This document shows positions 17,401 through 26,498 of a DNA stretch of 64,000 bases, one piece after another; the first letter of the stretch is position 1; the number at the start of each line of letters is the position of its first letter. Below the pieces are notes generated by a model, which saw only the letters and a list, made by a program, of their open reading frames with translations, searched no databases and had not been told where the DNA came from. The DNA is from Bacteroidia bacterium (GTDB taxonomy: Bacteria > Bacteroidota > Bacteroidia > Bacteroidales > Azobacteroidaceae). The position numbers and the translations under genes are program-made. The stretch is from positions 5,895 to 69,894 of the forward strand of contig BNXY01000008.1 of assembly GCA_025999935.1 (NCBI GenBank), given 5' to 3'.

Positions 17401-17557
17401 CTTTTTGCAACTGAATATACTGTTTTTCGTTTTGAGCAGGCGTTTGCGCCAATACGTCGGCAATAATAGTAGTAGCGGTACGATTTTCAGGCTGTTGGGC
17501 ATAAATCATTCCGACACTCAACAGCAAAATAGCTAACAGTAAATATATTTTTTTCAT
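14408..17557 (-). CDS. HEAT-repeat protein with two C-terminal DUF1080 (3-keto-glycoside hydrolase-like) domains
   Basis: 1049 residues. Signal peptide (residues 1-20, GMIYAQ), then about 600 residues of HEAT-like helical repeats (AAKALSSINRQ, DRDVKQASATLLAKTGD, SPEVRSAAYSALKNV), then two concanavalin-like DUF1080 domains starting FVSLFNGKDLSGWKG (about 655) and FKALFDGTNMHHWTG (about 865). DUF1080 proteins act on 3-keto sugars or bind glycans. The upstream neighbour is a Gfo/Idh/MocA oxidoreductase, matching the 3-keto-glycoside pathway in which an oxidoreductase makes the keto sugar that a DUF1080 protein cleaves. Confidence 0.88.
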   Translation of the reverse strand: MKKIYLLLAILLLSVGMIYAQQPENRTATTIIADVLAQTPAQNEKQYIQLQKDLLSTEENGILQLAKSLETNKKNDAKVKYALNGLADYVSAEGQDAARLTVVNAYLKALDGIKDADTKAFIISLLEIAGKKETVAKLTTYLNDNSTVVSDAAAKALSSINRQAPQKTPLSEKEAKDLLKKAEKTGQIQDREAALQLLMEANPANVSKLLQTALKDKSRDYRNAALTFALDYANPALYNELVIYLKKAGPELKTDILNTFVKIYDNPAKKELINTSYTDVFVEQLSDKDRDVKQASATLLAKTGDEKSIAALAKMLNTWSKIQYPVDDIDLAKNALTVTQGNIALAIVPYLTTAPDKGKIAILQLLSGRKADEQGKAVFEQLNATSPEVRSAAYSALKNVVTVKDLADLYPLLEKSSPETLAPVQQAIVAALKSLPNENQFEMISAQINKTEKNKQALYYSILTASGDSKALRFVVDRFQAGNANDRDGAFQALLNWQGIEVAGELLAIAKNPSAASYFDKAFAKYVQLVSAPGLKGENRRLFLTNALEIAKTDAQKNGILKQIGQTNSFPGLLLAGEYLDKPAVQQEAANAVMNIALNNKNFTGKNVRQLLEKTAKVLNNPDADYQREAIRKHLNEMPEEAGFVSLFNGKDLSGWKGLVENPIARAKMKPEELAKKQITADEQMRKDWRVENGLLLFDGTGYDNICTEKLYGDFEMYVDWQLEPSPDADAGVYLRGTPQVQMWNIARTNVGAQVGSGGLYNNKSNPSKPLKVADNKLGEWNTLYIKMIGDRVTVLLNGELVVDNVILENYWDRSQPIFPLEQIELQAHGSKVYYRNIYVKELERPKPFELSAQEKKEGFKALFDGTNMHHWTGNTVDYILEDGCISLHPSQSFGGNLYTKEQYGNFVFRFEFQLTPGANNGVGIRAEQDKDAAYYGMEIQILDHDHPVYSDIAPYQVHGSVYGVIPAKRISPKLNGEWNYEEIVADGDHIKVTLNGEVIVDGNIREAAKNGTIDHNDHPGLFNKTGYIGFLGHGSYLKFRNIRIKALK

Positions 17558-17581
17558 TATGAGTTCTGTATTAATTGTGTA

Positions 17582-18841
17582 TTAAATAATCCAAGGCGAA
17601 CGCATGGGTTGATCCAACAAGCGATTGGCCGCTTCGTCGTTGACAAATTCCAATTTTACCGGATCAAAGTGTAAGGTACGATTCAAGCGCAAAGCTACCA
17701 CGCCCATATTGACAATCGTAGAGGAACGGAATCCGTTTTGTTCATTCAAAGCAAACGGTTTACGGGTTTTTATACTTTCGATGAAATCGGAAACCTGCGG
17801 TTCGGGTTCCGGAAAGTCGGCGAGTTTTTTCTCCCAATTCGGAATATCGCAAACAAAGTTTTTGTAAACATTGCCTTTCGGGCCGGCAATATAGGGCGTA
17901 TCCGGATTTCCGAAATCGCCGCCCCAAAGAATGATTTGACAGCCATCTTCGTAAGTGTAGGTAATGGAGCGCCAGGTACCGATTGCATCGGGATGCTGTT
18001 GCGGTGCATCGATTTCCACTTTTACCGGGCTGGTATGGTCTTTACCTAAGATGTATTGCACGGGGTCAATGTAATGTTGTCCCATATCGCCCAATCCGCC
18101 GCCATCGTAATCCCAGTATCCGCGAAAGGTTTGGTGTACCCGGTGCGCGTTGTAGGGTTTATAGGGAGCCGGTCCCAACCACATATTGTAATCCAATTCG
18201 GACGGAATGGGTTCCGGGTCAAGATTTTCTTTGCCCACCCAATAAAATTTCCAATCAAATCCGGTATGTTTGCTGATGGTTACTTTCAACGGCCAACCAA
18301 GCAATCCGCTTTGCACTAACTTTTTCAAGGGTTTGACGGGCGTACCCAAACCATAAAAATTATCCTCAAAACGAAACCAAGTGTTGAGGCGATACATGCG
18401 CCCGTATTGTTTGACGGCTTCCATTACCCGCTTGCCTTCGCCAATTGTGCGGGTCATCGGTTTTTCGCACCAGATGTCTTTTCCCGCTTTTGCCGCTTCA
18501 ACAGACATGATGCCGTGCCAATGCGGAGGCGTAGCAATATGTACAATATCCACATTTTTGTCCAAAATCAGGTCTCGGAAATCGTGATAAGCGGCAATCG
18601 TTCCGTCAACAAGTTTTCTCCCTGCTTCGAGGTGGTTTTTATCTACATCGCAGACAGCCACTAAACGGGTTCCCCCGTAATTGACATGGCCGCGCCCCAT
18701 TCCACCTACGCCGATAATACCTTTGGTCAATTGGTCGCTTGGCGCAATAAAGCCCTTACCCAGTACGTGACGGGGAACAATCGTTAGCACTGCAATCCCG
18801 CCTAATTGTTTTAAAAATTTTCTTCTGTTGGTGTTCATCAT
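17582..18841 (-). CDS. Gfo/Idh/MocA-family oxidoreductase with Tat signal
   Basis: 419 residues. Twin-arginine signal NRRKFLKQLGG at the start indicates folded export with cofactor. Rossmann motif GVGGMGRG, then CEKP and a C-terminal domain with GGGLGDMGQHYID. Exported members oxidise sugars with tightly bound NAD(P). It sits 24 bp before the DUF1080 gene, so the pair likely handles 3-keto glycosides in the periplasm. Start may be the second ATG (18838). Confidence 0.9.
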   Translation of the reverse strand: MMNTNRRKFLKQLGGIAVLTIVPRHVLGKGFIAPSDQLTKGIIGVGGMGRGHVNYGGTRLVAVCDVDKNHLEAGRKLVDGTIAAYHDFRDLILDKNVDIVHIATPPHWHGIMSVEAAKAGKDIWCEKPMTRTIGEGKRVMEAVKQYGRMYRLNTWFRFEDNFYGLGTPVKPLKKLVQSGLLGWPLKVTISKHTGFDWKFYWVGKENLDPEPIPSELDYNMWLGPAPYKPYNAHRVHQTFRGYWDYDGGGLGDMGQHYIDPVQYILGKDHTSPVKVEIDAPQQHPDAIGTWRSITYTYEDGCQIILWGGDFGNPDTPYIAGPKGNVYKNFVCDIPNWEKKLADFPEPEPQVSDFIESIKTRKPFALNEQNGFRSSTIVNMGVVALRLNRTLHFDPVKLEFVNDEAANRLLDQPMRSPWII

Positions 18842-18864
18842 GGTATAATTTATTAATGATTCAT

Positions 18865-19500
18865 TTAACCTTCTAAAACGGAGTAGATAACCCCCACTAT
18901 CGACAATACGATTATTACCGACCCCACAATTCTATTCATAATCCATAATCTGCGGAGATTAATTACTTTTCGCAACTTTCCCACAAGAAAAGTAATGGCA
19001 AACCACCAAGCCAACGCTCCGGTTAAGATACTTAGCAAGCCTAACAAAATGGAAAAAAGTTTTTCTTCGGAAGAAAAGAAATTAAACCGCGCAAAAAGTG
19101 CGATATATAGAAAAATGATAAGAGGATTAGACAGCGTAAACACAAAAGCGGTAACGATATCCTGATAGAAGGAGTTGCCGTTTTCCTTGGGTTTTTGAAT
19201 TCGCTTGAAAGGGTTGGATTGGAAAATGTAAAAGCCAAACGCCATCAGTAAAATACTTCCGGCAATCTCTAAAATAAGTTTATTTCCGGAGATAAAATCG
19301 ATAATAAAACCGATTCCCAAACAGGTAATCCCTGCATAGATAAGGTCGGAAAAAGCCGCCCCGACACCCGAAAAAAAACCATGCCATTGCCCTTTGTTCA
19401 GTGTCCTTTGAACGCAAAGCAATCCGATAGGCCCCATGGGTGCGGAAATAAGGATACCAATAATTATCCCCTTACATATTATCCCGACTATATCGAACAT
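18865..19500 (-). CDS. LysE-family amino-acid exporter
   Basis: 211 residues from MFDIVGIICKGI at 19500; a longer in-frame reading to 19578 only translates the tandem repeat at 19504-19597 and is rejected. Six hydrophobic segments and the family block SAPMGPIGLLCVQRTLNKG are present, plus FTLSNPLIIFLYIALF. LysE/RhtB proteins export amino acids or related metabolites. Substrate not predictable. Confidence 0.85.
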   Translation of the reverse strand: MFDIVGIICKGIIIGILISAPMGPIGLLCVQRTLNKGQWHGFFSGVGAAFSDLIYAGITCLGIGFIIDFISGNKLILEIAGSILLMAFGFYIFQSNPFKRIQKPKENGNSFYQDIVTAFVFTLSNPLIIFLYIALFARFNFFSSEEKLFSILLGLLSILTGALAWWFAITFLVGKLRKVINLRRLWIMNRIVGSVIIVLSIVGVIYSVLEG

Positions 19501-19503
19501 CTT

Positions 19504-19597
19504 TGAAAGTTGAAAGTTGAAAGTTGAGAATTGAAAGTTGAGAATTATTTGGGGTGTAATATAATTCTCAACTTTCAACTCTCAACTTTCAATTCTT
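19504..19597. repeat. Tandem and inverted GAAAGTTGA minisatellite downstream of mdh
   Basis: Copies of TTGAAAGTTGAGAATTGAAAG on the left are repeated in reverse complement (CTCAACTTTCAACTCTCAA) on the right around an AT-rich centre, making a large hairpin directly after the mdh stop. May act as a transcript end; similar simple palindromes are scattered in many Bacteroidetes. Confidence 0.8.
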
Positions 19598-19600
19598 AAA

Positions 19601-20542
19601 TTATAGAGCATTGATTTCTTTCAATACGTTATTCGTTGAGCGAACTGCATTTGCACTCTTTTCAAACAAGGCTTTTTCTTCATCGTTCAAGTTGAAATCA
19701 ACAATTTTTTCAACGCCTGTGCGACCGATAACGGCCGGAACGCCGATGCAGATATCGCTTTGTCCGTATTCGCCTTCCAAATAAACGCAGCAAGGAATTA
19801 CCCGTTTGTAGTCGCTGATAATGGATTGAGCTACGTAGGCTCCGGCTGCTCCGGGCGCATACCAGGCGGAAGTGCCCAACAAACCGGTCAAAGTGGCTCC
19901 ACCTACCATGGTGTCGGCTACAACTTTGTCCAAAACGGCCGCATCCAACAAATTGGATACCGAAATTCCGTTGTAAGTGGCCAAACGTTTCAGCGGAATC
20001 ATGGTTGTATCGCCGTGGCCGCCGATGACAACGCCTTCTACTTGAGCAGGATTGCCATTCAAAGCCTGACTCAGATAGTATTTGAAACGAGAGCTGTCCA
20101 AAGTGCCACCCATACCGATTACGCGGTTTTTAGGAAGACCGGTTGCTTTCAATGTCAAATAAGTCATCGTATCCATCGGGTTGGAAATGATGATGAAAAT
20201 GGCTTCGGGAGAATATTTCAAGCAGCTTTCAACCACACTTTTTACGATTTTTGCGTTGGTGCCGATTAATTCTTCGCGTGTCATTCCCGGTTTACGGGGA
20301 ATACCGGAAGTAACGATAATTACATCCGAACCGGCGGTCTTGGAATAATCGTTGGTTACTCCTACCACTTTGGTTTCAAAACCCAATGTTTGAGCAGTCT
20401 GCAATATGTCTATCGCTTTTCCTTCTGCTACACCTTCTTTTACATCCAGCATGACAACTTCGTCAACGACTTTGTTGAATGCCAATACATTTGCACAGGT
20501 AGCGCCTACGTTACCTGCACCTACTACGGTTATTTTTGCCAT
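19601..20542 (-). CDS. mdh: Malate dehydrogenase
   Basis: 313 residues. NAD-binding GAGNVGATCANVLA at the start, substrate arginines in PRKPGMTREEL, ISNPMDTMTYL, RVIGMGGTLDSSRF and the catalytic histidine in GGHGDTTMIPL. The MTRE(E)L active-site loop fits malate rather than lactate dehydrogenases of the LDH-like malate dehydrogenase group. Housekeeping tricarboxylic-acid enzyme interconverting malate and oxaloacetate. Confidence 0.94.
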   Translation of the reverse strand: MAKITVVGAGNVGATCANVLAFNKVVDEVVMLDVKEGVAEGKAIDILQTAQTLGFETKVVGVTNDYSKTAGSDVIIVTSGIPRKPGMTREELIGTNAKIVKSVVESCLKYSPEAIFIIISNPMDTMTYLTLKATGLPKNRVIGMGGTLDSSRFKYYLSQALNGNPAQVEGVVIGGHGDTTMIPLKRLATYNGISVSNLLDAAVLDKVVADTMVGGATLTGLLGTSAWYAPGAAGAYVAQSIISDYKRVIPCCVYLEGEYGQSDICIGVPAVIGRTGVEKIVDFNLNDEEKALFEKSANAVRSTNNVLKEINAL

Positions 20543-20605
20543 AATTGAAATTTATTAAATAATTTTATTTTCGTTTTTATTTGCGCGCAAAGGTACAAAT
20601 TTTTT

Positions 20606-20920
20606 TTATAATAATGCTTTCAATTTGCTTTCAAGTAAGCTTTTTTGTGCCGCACCGACATGCTTGTCCGCCAATTTGCCGTCCTTGAAATAGAGAATTG
20701 TCGGAATACTCCGGATGCCGTATTCTCCGGCTATTTCGTCGTTTTCGTCAATATTTACTTTGCCGATAACGGCTTTCCCTTCGTATTCGCTCGCTAATTC
20801 TTCAATAAACGGGCCTATCATCCTGCACGGGCCGCACCATTCCGCCCAAAAATCTACTACTACCGGTAAATCTCCGGCAATCAGTTCTTTAAAACTTTCG
20901 TCTGTAATCTTTAATGCCAT
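20606..20920 (-). CDS. trxA: Thioredoxin
   Basis: 104 residues with the canonical FWAEWCGPCRMIGP active site, cis-proline block IRSIPTILYF and DGKLADKHVGA. Cytoplasmic disulfide reductase; no signal peptide. Lies 28 bp after dnaE in the same direction. Confidence 0.96.
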   Translation of the reverse strand: MALKITDESFKELIAGDLPVVVDFWAEWCGPCRMIGPFIEELASEYEGKAVIGKVNIDENDEIAGEYGIRSIPTILYFKDGKLADKHVGAAQKSLLESKLKALL

Positions 20921-20948
20921 AATTGTCTGTTTTTAATAAATGTTTTAT

Positions 20949-23900
20949 TTAATTAATTTTAAATTTGATTTGATTTTCTTCCAAGAAACGAATGAGATGC
21001 TGGTCGATAGCAAATTTTTGCGTTTCCGTGTACAAAGAAACCGATAAATGTTTTTCAATATCTTCGATTTTAAAATATAACGAACAACCGCCGGGATTAT
21101 TTTTTATTTGTGAAGATAATTCCGTAATAATTTTTTCATCCAAATCATGCAGAGGCAATAAAATGGTAATTTTTTTTATCAGAGAATCTTTCACTTCCGA
21201 CATTTGCTGAATGGAACCGATTTTAAAGTCCATAATGTTTTCCTTGTATTGCCGTGGTTGAAATTTTCCGCGTATCAACAGATACATATTCGGGAATCCG
21301 TATTTATTAAACTCCACAAAATCTTTTCCGAACAACGGAATTTCGGCGCTACCGGTAAAATCTTCCAACTTTAATACGCCGTAAGGATTGCCGGTTTTGG
21401 TATTTCCCTGTTTGAATCCGGTAACGATTCCGCCGATTATCAGGTCTTTGTTTGCGCCGCTGTTTTTCGCTTCTTCCAAATCCTTCAGACCCAGATTGCA
21501 AATATAATTCAATATCACAAAATAATCATCCAAAGGATGGGACGACAAATAAATGCCGACCAAATCTTTTTCCTTGTTCAGTCGTTCGATATTACTCCAG
21601 GATTCCGCAAACGGAATTTCCGGTTTGGCAATTTCCACCGCATCAAATCCGCCGAAAAGCGAATTCATGGAGGAGCTTTTATCGGTTTGGTATTTGCTTC
21701 CATAACGAATCAGGGTTTCGAGAAAAACTTCGCCCTTGGTATTATTGGTAAAAAATTGTTCCCGTTTGATTTCATGAAAATTGTCGAAAGCGCCTGCATA
21801 ACAAAGCGCTTCTATATTTTTCTTGTTGCAAGCGGATAAATTGACCCTTTCTACAAAATTGAAAACTCCCTTGAATGGGCCGTTGGCTTCCCGCTCTTTC
21901 ACAATGGCTTCCACCGCAGAGCTTCCCACGCCTTTCACGCCGCCCATGCCAAACCGGATATTTCCTTCTTTGTTGACGGTAAAATTCAATTCCGATTCGT
22001 TGACGTCGGGGCCTTTTACCACAATGCCCATGTTGCGGCATTCGTCCATGAATTTGGTAATTTCGCCGATGTCATCCCTGTTGCGAGTCAAGTTGGCCGC
22101 CATAAATTCGCCGGGATAATGGGCTTTCAAATAAGCAGTCTGATAAGAAACCAACGAATAGCAAGTGGCATGTGACTTGTTGAATGCGTATTTGGCAAAT
22201 TCCGCCCAATCCGTCCAAATCTTTTCCAATATCTTAGGGTCATGGCCTCTTAACGTTGCTCCGTCGATAAATTTGGTATGCAGCGCCTCCATTTTATCTT
22301 TCAACTTCTTTCCCATCGCCTTACGCAACTCGTCGGATTGTCCGCGGGTAAATCCGGCCAAGTCTCGGCTCAAAAGCATGACCTGTTCCTGATAGACCGT
22401 GATTCCGTAAGTTTCTTTCAGGCGGGATTCCATTTCAGGAAAATCGTAAGTAATTTCTTTTCGACCGTGTTTCCTTTCGATGAAATCCGGGATATAAGCC
22501 ATGGGACCCGGACGGTACAAAGCGTTCATCGCAATCAAATCCTCAAACTTGGTGGGCTTTAATTCCCGGAGGTATTTCTGCATTCCGGCCGATTCAAACT
22601 GGAACGTGCCGACGGTTTGCCCTTTGCTGTAAAGCTCATACGTTTGTTTGTCGTCTGTCGGAATATTGGCGATATCAATGACAATTCCCTTTGATTTTTT
22701 GATATTCGAAATGGCTTCTTTGATGATGGACAAGGTTTTAAGTCCCAGAAAGTCCATCTTTATCAATCCAATCGACTCGATGACGGAACCTTCATATTGT
22801 GTTACCAATAATTCTTCGTCGCTGCCTTTTTCCTTGGCGGTGCTGAGTGGAACATAATTCGTTAAATCGTCCGCACCGATAATCACTCCGCAGGCATGAA
22901 CGCCTACCTGCCGGACGGTTCCTTCCAGCATCTGGGCGTATTTCAGTACATCCGAGAGATTGTGGTCGTCCGAATACCGGGCTTCATGCAATTCGGGCAC
23001 ATATTGTATGCAGTTTTCTATATTGATTTTCGGCGAATTACCATTTTTATCATCCGGCAAACGGTCGGGCACCAATTTGGTTAGCCGGTCGGCTTCCGCC
23101 AAAGGCAGATTTTGTACGCGCGCCACATCTTTGATAGACGATTTCGTAGCCATGGTTCCGTAAGTGACAATGTGCGCCACTTTTTCCTTACCGTATTTTT
23201 CTGTTACCCAACGCAATACATCCGCACGTCCGTCATCGTCGAAGTCAATATCAATATCAGGCATCGAGATACGGTCGGGATTCAAAAAGCGCTCGAACAG
23301 CAAATCGTATTTCAGCGGGTCAATGTCTGTAATTCCCAAACAATAGGCTACCGCCGAACCTGCTGCCGAACCTCTGCCGGGTCCTACCGCTACGCCCATA
23401 TTCCGCGCAGCTTGTATAAAATCCTGTACAATCAGAAAATAGCCCGGAAATCCCATGGTTTTCATGGTTTCCAATTCAAACTCTATCCGTTCGAGTACCT
23501 CCGGCGGCACCGGGTCGTTGTAACGGCTTTTGGCTTTTTCCAAGGTAAGTTGGCGCAGGTAATCCGCTTCAAATTTGATACGGAGGACTTTACTGTATCC
23601 GCCTAATTTATCGAAACGTTTTTCATCCTCTTTGTTAAATTCCTTCCGTAAATTTTCTTCGGAATATTGGGCTTTGTAACTTTCTTCCGATCCAAACGAT
23701 TTCGGAATAGGAAAGATAGGCATGATGGCTTCCGAATCAATGCTGTAAAATTCCACTTTATCGGCTATTTCAACCGTATTGGACAAGACTTCCGGTAAAT
23801 CCGAAAAGATGGCGCCCATTTCCTCCGTCGTTTTGAACCATTCCTGTTTGGTGTAACGCATCCGGCCGGGGTCATCCAAGTCTTTGCCGGTACTCAGGCA

Positions 23901-24635
23901 AATCAGACGGTCGTGCGCATCGGCGTGTTCTTCTTCCACAAAATGCACATCGTTGGCCGCGATGATTTTGGTGTTTGTTTTTTGGGCTAATTTCAACAGA
24001 ACGGCATTGACTTCCACCTGTTTTTCATACGTGGTACGGTCGGCTCCGTCTTTATCCGTTTTGTGCCGGTGAAATTCCAAATAATAGTCGTCTCCGAATA
24101 TTTTTTTAAACCACAAAATGGCTTCTTCTGCCGCCTGAATATTTCCGTCGGCGATTTTTCTCGGAATTTCTCCACCCAGACAGGCGGAACAAACAATCAG
24201 CCCTTCGCTGTATTTTTCCAACACGTCCTTGTCGATGCGCGGACGGTAATAATATCCGTCAATCCAAGAAGTTGAGACTAATTTACAAAGGTTCTGATAG
24301 CCTTTTTTATTTTTGGCCAACAATACCAAATGCCAGCCGCTCCCGTCTTCTTTGGTGGTTTTGTCGAAACGGGTTCGCCGGGCGCAATAAGCCTCCACGC
24401 CCAAAATCGGCTTGAATTTTTCGTGCGCTTCTTTCCCTTTGTTTTTTTTGTTTACATAATCGTAAAATTCTTTAGCGCCGAACATGTTTCCATGGTCGGT
24501 CAACGCCATGGCTTTCATCCCGTTTTTGACGGCTTTATCAACCAATCCGGAAATGGTGGACATCCCGTCCAGCAACGAATAGTGCGAATGGACATGTAAA
24601 TGTACAAAAGGATTTTGTATTTGATTTTCAGACAT
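20949..24635 (-). CDS. dnaE: DNA polymerase III alpha subunit
   Basis: 1228 residues. N-terminal PHP domain (HVHSHYSLLDG, ALTDHGNMFG), polymerase palm with VGPGRGSAAGS and the catalytic aspartates in MPDIDIDFDDDGR, helix-hairpin-helix and a C-terminal OB-fold (LIRGKFQPRQY). Length and order match bacterial DnaE1. Chromosomal replicative polymerase. Confidence 0.97.
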   Translation of the reverse strand: MSENQIQNPFVHLHVHSHYSLLDGMSTISGLVDKAVKNGMKAMALTDHGNMFGAKEFYDYVNKKNKGKEAHEKFKPILGVEAYCARRTRFDKTTKEDGSGWHLVLLAKNKKGYQNLCKLVSTSWIDGYYYRPRIDKDVLEKYSEGLIVCSACLGGEIPRKIADGNIQAAEEAILWFKKIFGDDYYLEFHRHKTDKDGADRTTYEKQVEVNAVLLKLAQKTNTKIIAANDVHFVEEEHADAHDRLICLSTGKDLDDPGRMRYTKQEWFKTTEEMGAIFSDLPEVLSNTVEIADKVEFYSIDSEAIMPIFPIPKSFGSEESYKAQYSEENLRKEFNKEDEKRFDKLGGYSKVLRIKFEADYLRQLTLEKAKSRYNDPVPPEVLERIEFELETMKTMGFPGYFLIVQDFIQAARNMGVAVGPGRGSAAGSAVAYCLGITDIDPLKYDLLFERFLNPDRISMPDIDIDFDDDGRADVLRWVTEKYGKEKVAHIVTYGTMATKSSIKDVARVQNLPLAEADRLTKLVPDRLPDDKNGNSPKINIENCIQYVPELHEARYSDDHNLSDVLKYAQMLEGTVRQVGVHACGVIIGADDLTNYVPLSTAKEKGSDEELLVTQYEGSVIESIGLIKMDFLGLKTLSIIKEAISNIKKSKGIVIDIANIPTDDKQTYELYSKGQTVGTFQFESAGMQKYLRELKPTKFEDLIAMNALYRPGPMAYIPDFIERKHGRKEITYDFPEMESRLKETYGITVYQEQVMLLSRDLAGFTRGQSDELRKAMGKKLKDKMEALHTKFIDGATLRGHDPKILEKIWTDWAEFAKYAFNKSHATCYSLVSYQTAYLKAHYPGEFMAANLTRNRDDIGEITKFMDECRNMGIVVKGPDVNESELNFTVNKEGNIRFGMGGVKGVGSSAVEAIVKEREANGPFKGVFNFVERVNLSACNKKNIEALCYAGAFDNFHEIKREQFFTNNTKGEVFLETLIRYGSKYQTDKSSSMNSLFGGFDAVEIAKPEIPFAESWSNIERLNKEKDLVGIYLSSHPLDDYFVILNYICNLGLKDLEEAKNSGANKDLIIGGIVTGFKQGNTKTGNPYGVLKLEDFTGSAEIPLFGKDFVEFNKYGFPNMYLLIRGKFQPRQYKENIMDFKIGSIQQMSEVKDSLIKKITILLPLHDLDEKIITELSSQIKNNPGGCSLYFKIEDIEKHLSVSLYTETQKFAIDQHLIRFLEENQIKFKIN

Positions 24636-25227
24636 TTGTATTATCTCCTAAAACTCTCAGACCGGTTACGTATCTTGGTTTATAATAAACAGACGAACTT
24701 AACTCCTCAATGGTTACCCCTTGGCGACAGGCATGAATAAAGGTAATGCTTCCTTTGCCGCCGTTGGCAACCACAATTCCCACATGTCCCACCCGGGATG
24801 ATTTGGCGTTTCTCCCTTTGAAAAAAATTAAATCGCCGGATTGCAATTCTTCCTGTCCGATTTTGGTTCCCTGTTTGACTTGCGTTACGCAACCGGAACT
24901 TAATTTATACCCGAAATTTTTAAATACATAAGAAGTAAATCCGGAACAGTCAAAAGATTTCGGGCCTTTAGCGCCCCTGCGATAAGGTAAACCCAGATAT
25001 TGTTTTGAAAAATCAACAATAGTCGCGGCAATCGAATCGTTACCGGAGAATCCCCGATTAGCGTTCATCATGTCTTCTGCGATTTTTTGTATTTCAGCTG
25101 CACTTAAAGCCATCCATTGCCCTACTTCGGCATTTTCTCCTTTAACTTCCTGTGAATAGGATTGTAAGGAGAAGCCCAATAAAAAGAAAACGATAAGTTT
25201 AAATACGCCGAATTTCAAATTTGCCAT
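24628..25227 (-). CDS. NlpC/P60 (C40) cell-wall endopeptidase
   Basis: 199 residues from the ATG at 25227, chosen because MANLKFGVFKLIVFFLLGFS begins a normal signal peptide; the longer start at 25269 adds unlikely residues. Catalytic triad blocks are visible: KSFDCSGFTSYVF (Cys), VGHVGIV (His) and FIHAC (His). Such enzymes cut D-gamma-glutamyl-diaminopimelate bonds in peptidoglycan. The end overlaps the dnaE start by eight bases. Confidence 0.9.
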   Translation of the reverse strand: MANLKFGVFKLIVFFLLGFSLQSYSQEVKGENAEVGQWMALSAAEIQKIAEDMMNANRGFSGNDSIAATIVDFSKQYLGLPYRRGAKGPKSFDCSGFTSYVFKNFGYKLSSGCVTQVKQGTKIGQEELQSGDLIFFKGRNAKSSRVGHVGIVVANGGKGSITFIHACRQGVTIEELSSSVYYKPRYVTGLRVLGDNTNV

Positions 25228-25332
25228 ACTATATGATTTATATGAGGATGCAAATATAATAAAAATCAATATAAATATTATACATTTTTTGAATTTTTAT
25301 GAATTAAGATAAGTTGTAATTAATAGTTTTCA

Positions 25333-25340
25333 TACCTTTG
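25333..25340 (+). promoter_or_regulatory. TAnnTTTG promoter element of coaA
   Basis: TAccTTTG, 25 bp before the pantothenate kinase start, in an AT-rich divergent spacer. Confidence 0.7.
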
Positions 25341-25365
25341 CGGCGAATTTTGTAATAATAAAAAA

Positions 25366-26310
25366 ATGAGCGCTTCATCCAAAAGTCCGTATCTGACGTT
25401 TGACAGGAACAAATGGGCAGAACTTCGCGAGTCAGAGCCGATGACCTTGACGGAAATTGAAATACAAAACCTCCGGGGCATCAACGAGGAATTATCGATA
25501 GATGAAGTGCGCGACATCTATCTGCCTTTGTCGCGTTTGCTGAACTATTATGTCAACTCTACCAAAAGCCGGCAAGCGGTCGTGATGAATTTTTTGAACG
25601 AAGAAATCCAAAAAATCCCGTTCATTATCGGTATAGCGGGAAGCGTTTCGGTAGGTAAGAGCACTTCGGCGCGCGTTTTGCAAGCCTTGCTCAGCCGTTG
25701 GAAAGAGAACAACCAAGTCGCCTTGATCACCACCGACGGTTTTTTGTATCCCAACGCCATATTGGAAGAACGGGGAATTATGACCAAAAAGGGGTTTCCG
25801 GAATCTTACGATATCCACCGTTTGCTTCAGTTTGTGAATGAAATAAAGTCCGGCAAGACAGAAGTCAAAGCGCCCCTGTATTCCCATTTGATGTACGACA
25901 TTGTTCCGGACAAACAAATTACCATCCATCCGCAGCCGGACATCCTGATTCTTGAAGGCTTGAATGTTTTGCAAAGCCGGATGGATTATCCGCAGAACAA
26001 ACCCTCGCTTTTTGTTTCCGATTTTCTCGATTTCTCCATTTATGTCGATGCCGAAGAAAATTTCTTAGAAGACTGGTTCATTACCCGTTTCATGAATTTC
26101 AGGTGTACAGCCTTCAATGACCCCAGCTCTTTCTTTTATGCTGTTACCAAACTAAACGATGAAGAATCCCGGAAAATGGCAAAGAATGTCTGGCGGGAAA
26201 TAAACAGCAAAAACCTCCACAAAAATATCCTGCCTACCCGCGAACGCGCCAATCTGATTTTGCACAAAGGGGAGAATCATAAGGTTGATTATGTGAAGCT
26301 GCGGAAATAA
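25366..26310 (+). CDS. coaA: Type I pantothenate kinase
   Basis: 314 residues. P-loop [50 protein letters not shown] and the end block [19 protein letters not shown] are the type I (bacterial CoaA) signatures. First step of coenzyme A synthesis; phosphorylates pantothenate with ATP. Confidence 0.96.
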   Translation: MSASSKSPYLTFDRNKWAELRESEPMTLTEIEIQNLRGINEELSIDEVRDIYLPLSRLLNYYVNSTKSRQAVVMNFLNEEIQKIPFIIGIAGSVSVGKSTSARVLQALLSRWKENNQVALITTDGFLYPNAILEERGIMTKKGFPESYDIHRLLQFVNEIKSGKTEVKAPLYSHLMYDIVPDKQITIHPQPDILILEGLNVLQSRMDYPQNKPSLFVSDFLDFSIYVDAEENFLEDWFITRFMNFRCTAFNDPSSFFYAVTKLNDEESRKMAKNVWREINSKNLHKNILPTRERANLILHKGENHKVDYVKLRK

Positions 26311-26439
26311 AAAAAGTCAAATTGCAGATATGAGCATGAGATTTCTCGCTACGTTCGAAATGACGCGCGTTTTTTTAAGCAGGAATACAGATTCGACCTT
26401 TATGAATAAAAATTCGACCTCCCATTGGATTTTTATTTT

Positions 26440-26447
26440 TAACTTTG
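26440..26447 (+). promoter_or_regulatory. TAnnTTTG promoter element of the second SusC/SusD pair
   Basis: TAacTTTG, 52 bp upstream of the SusC start at 26499. The rest of 26311-26498 shows no further element. Confidence 0.6.
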
Positions 26448-26498
26448 CAAACAATTATTAACATTTATTTATATAAACCTTGTTAAAATGGTAATATC

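Noticed and set aside
19501..19578. Longer N-terminus for the LysE protein
   Set aside because: The extra residues (FQFSTFNFQLSK) are just translation of a tandem repeat.
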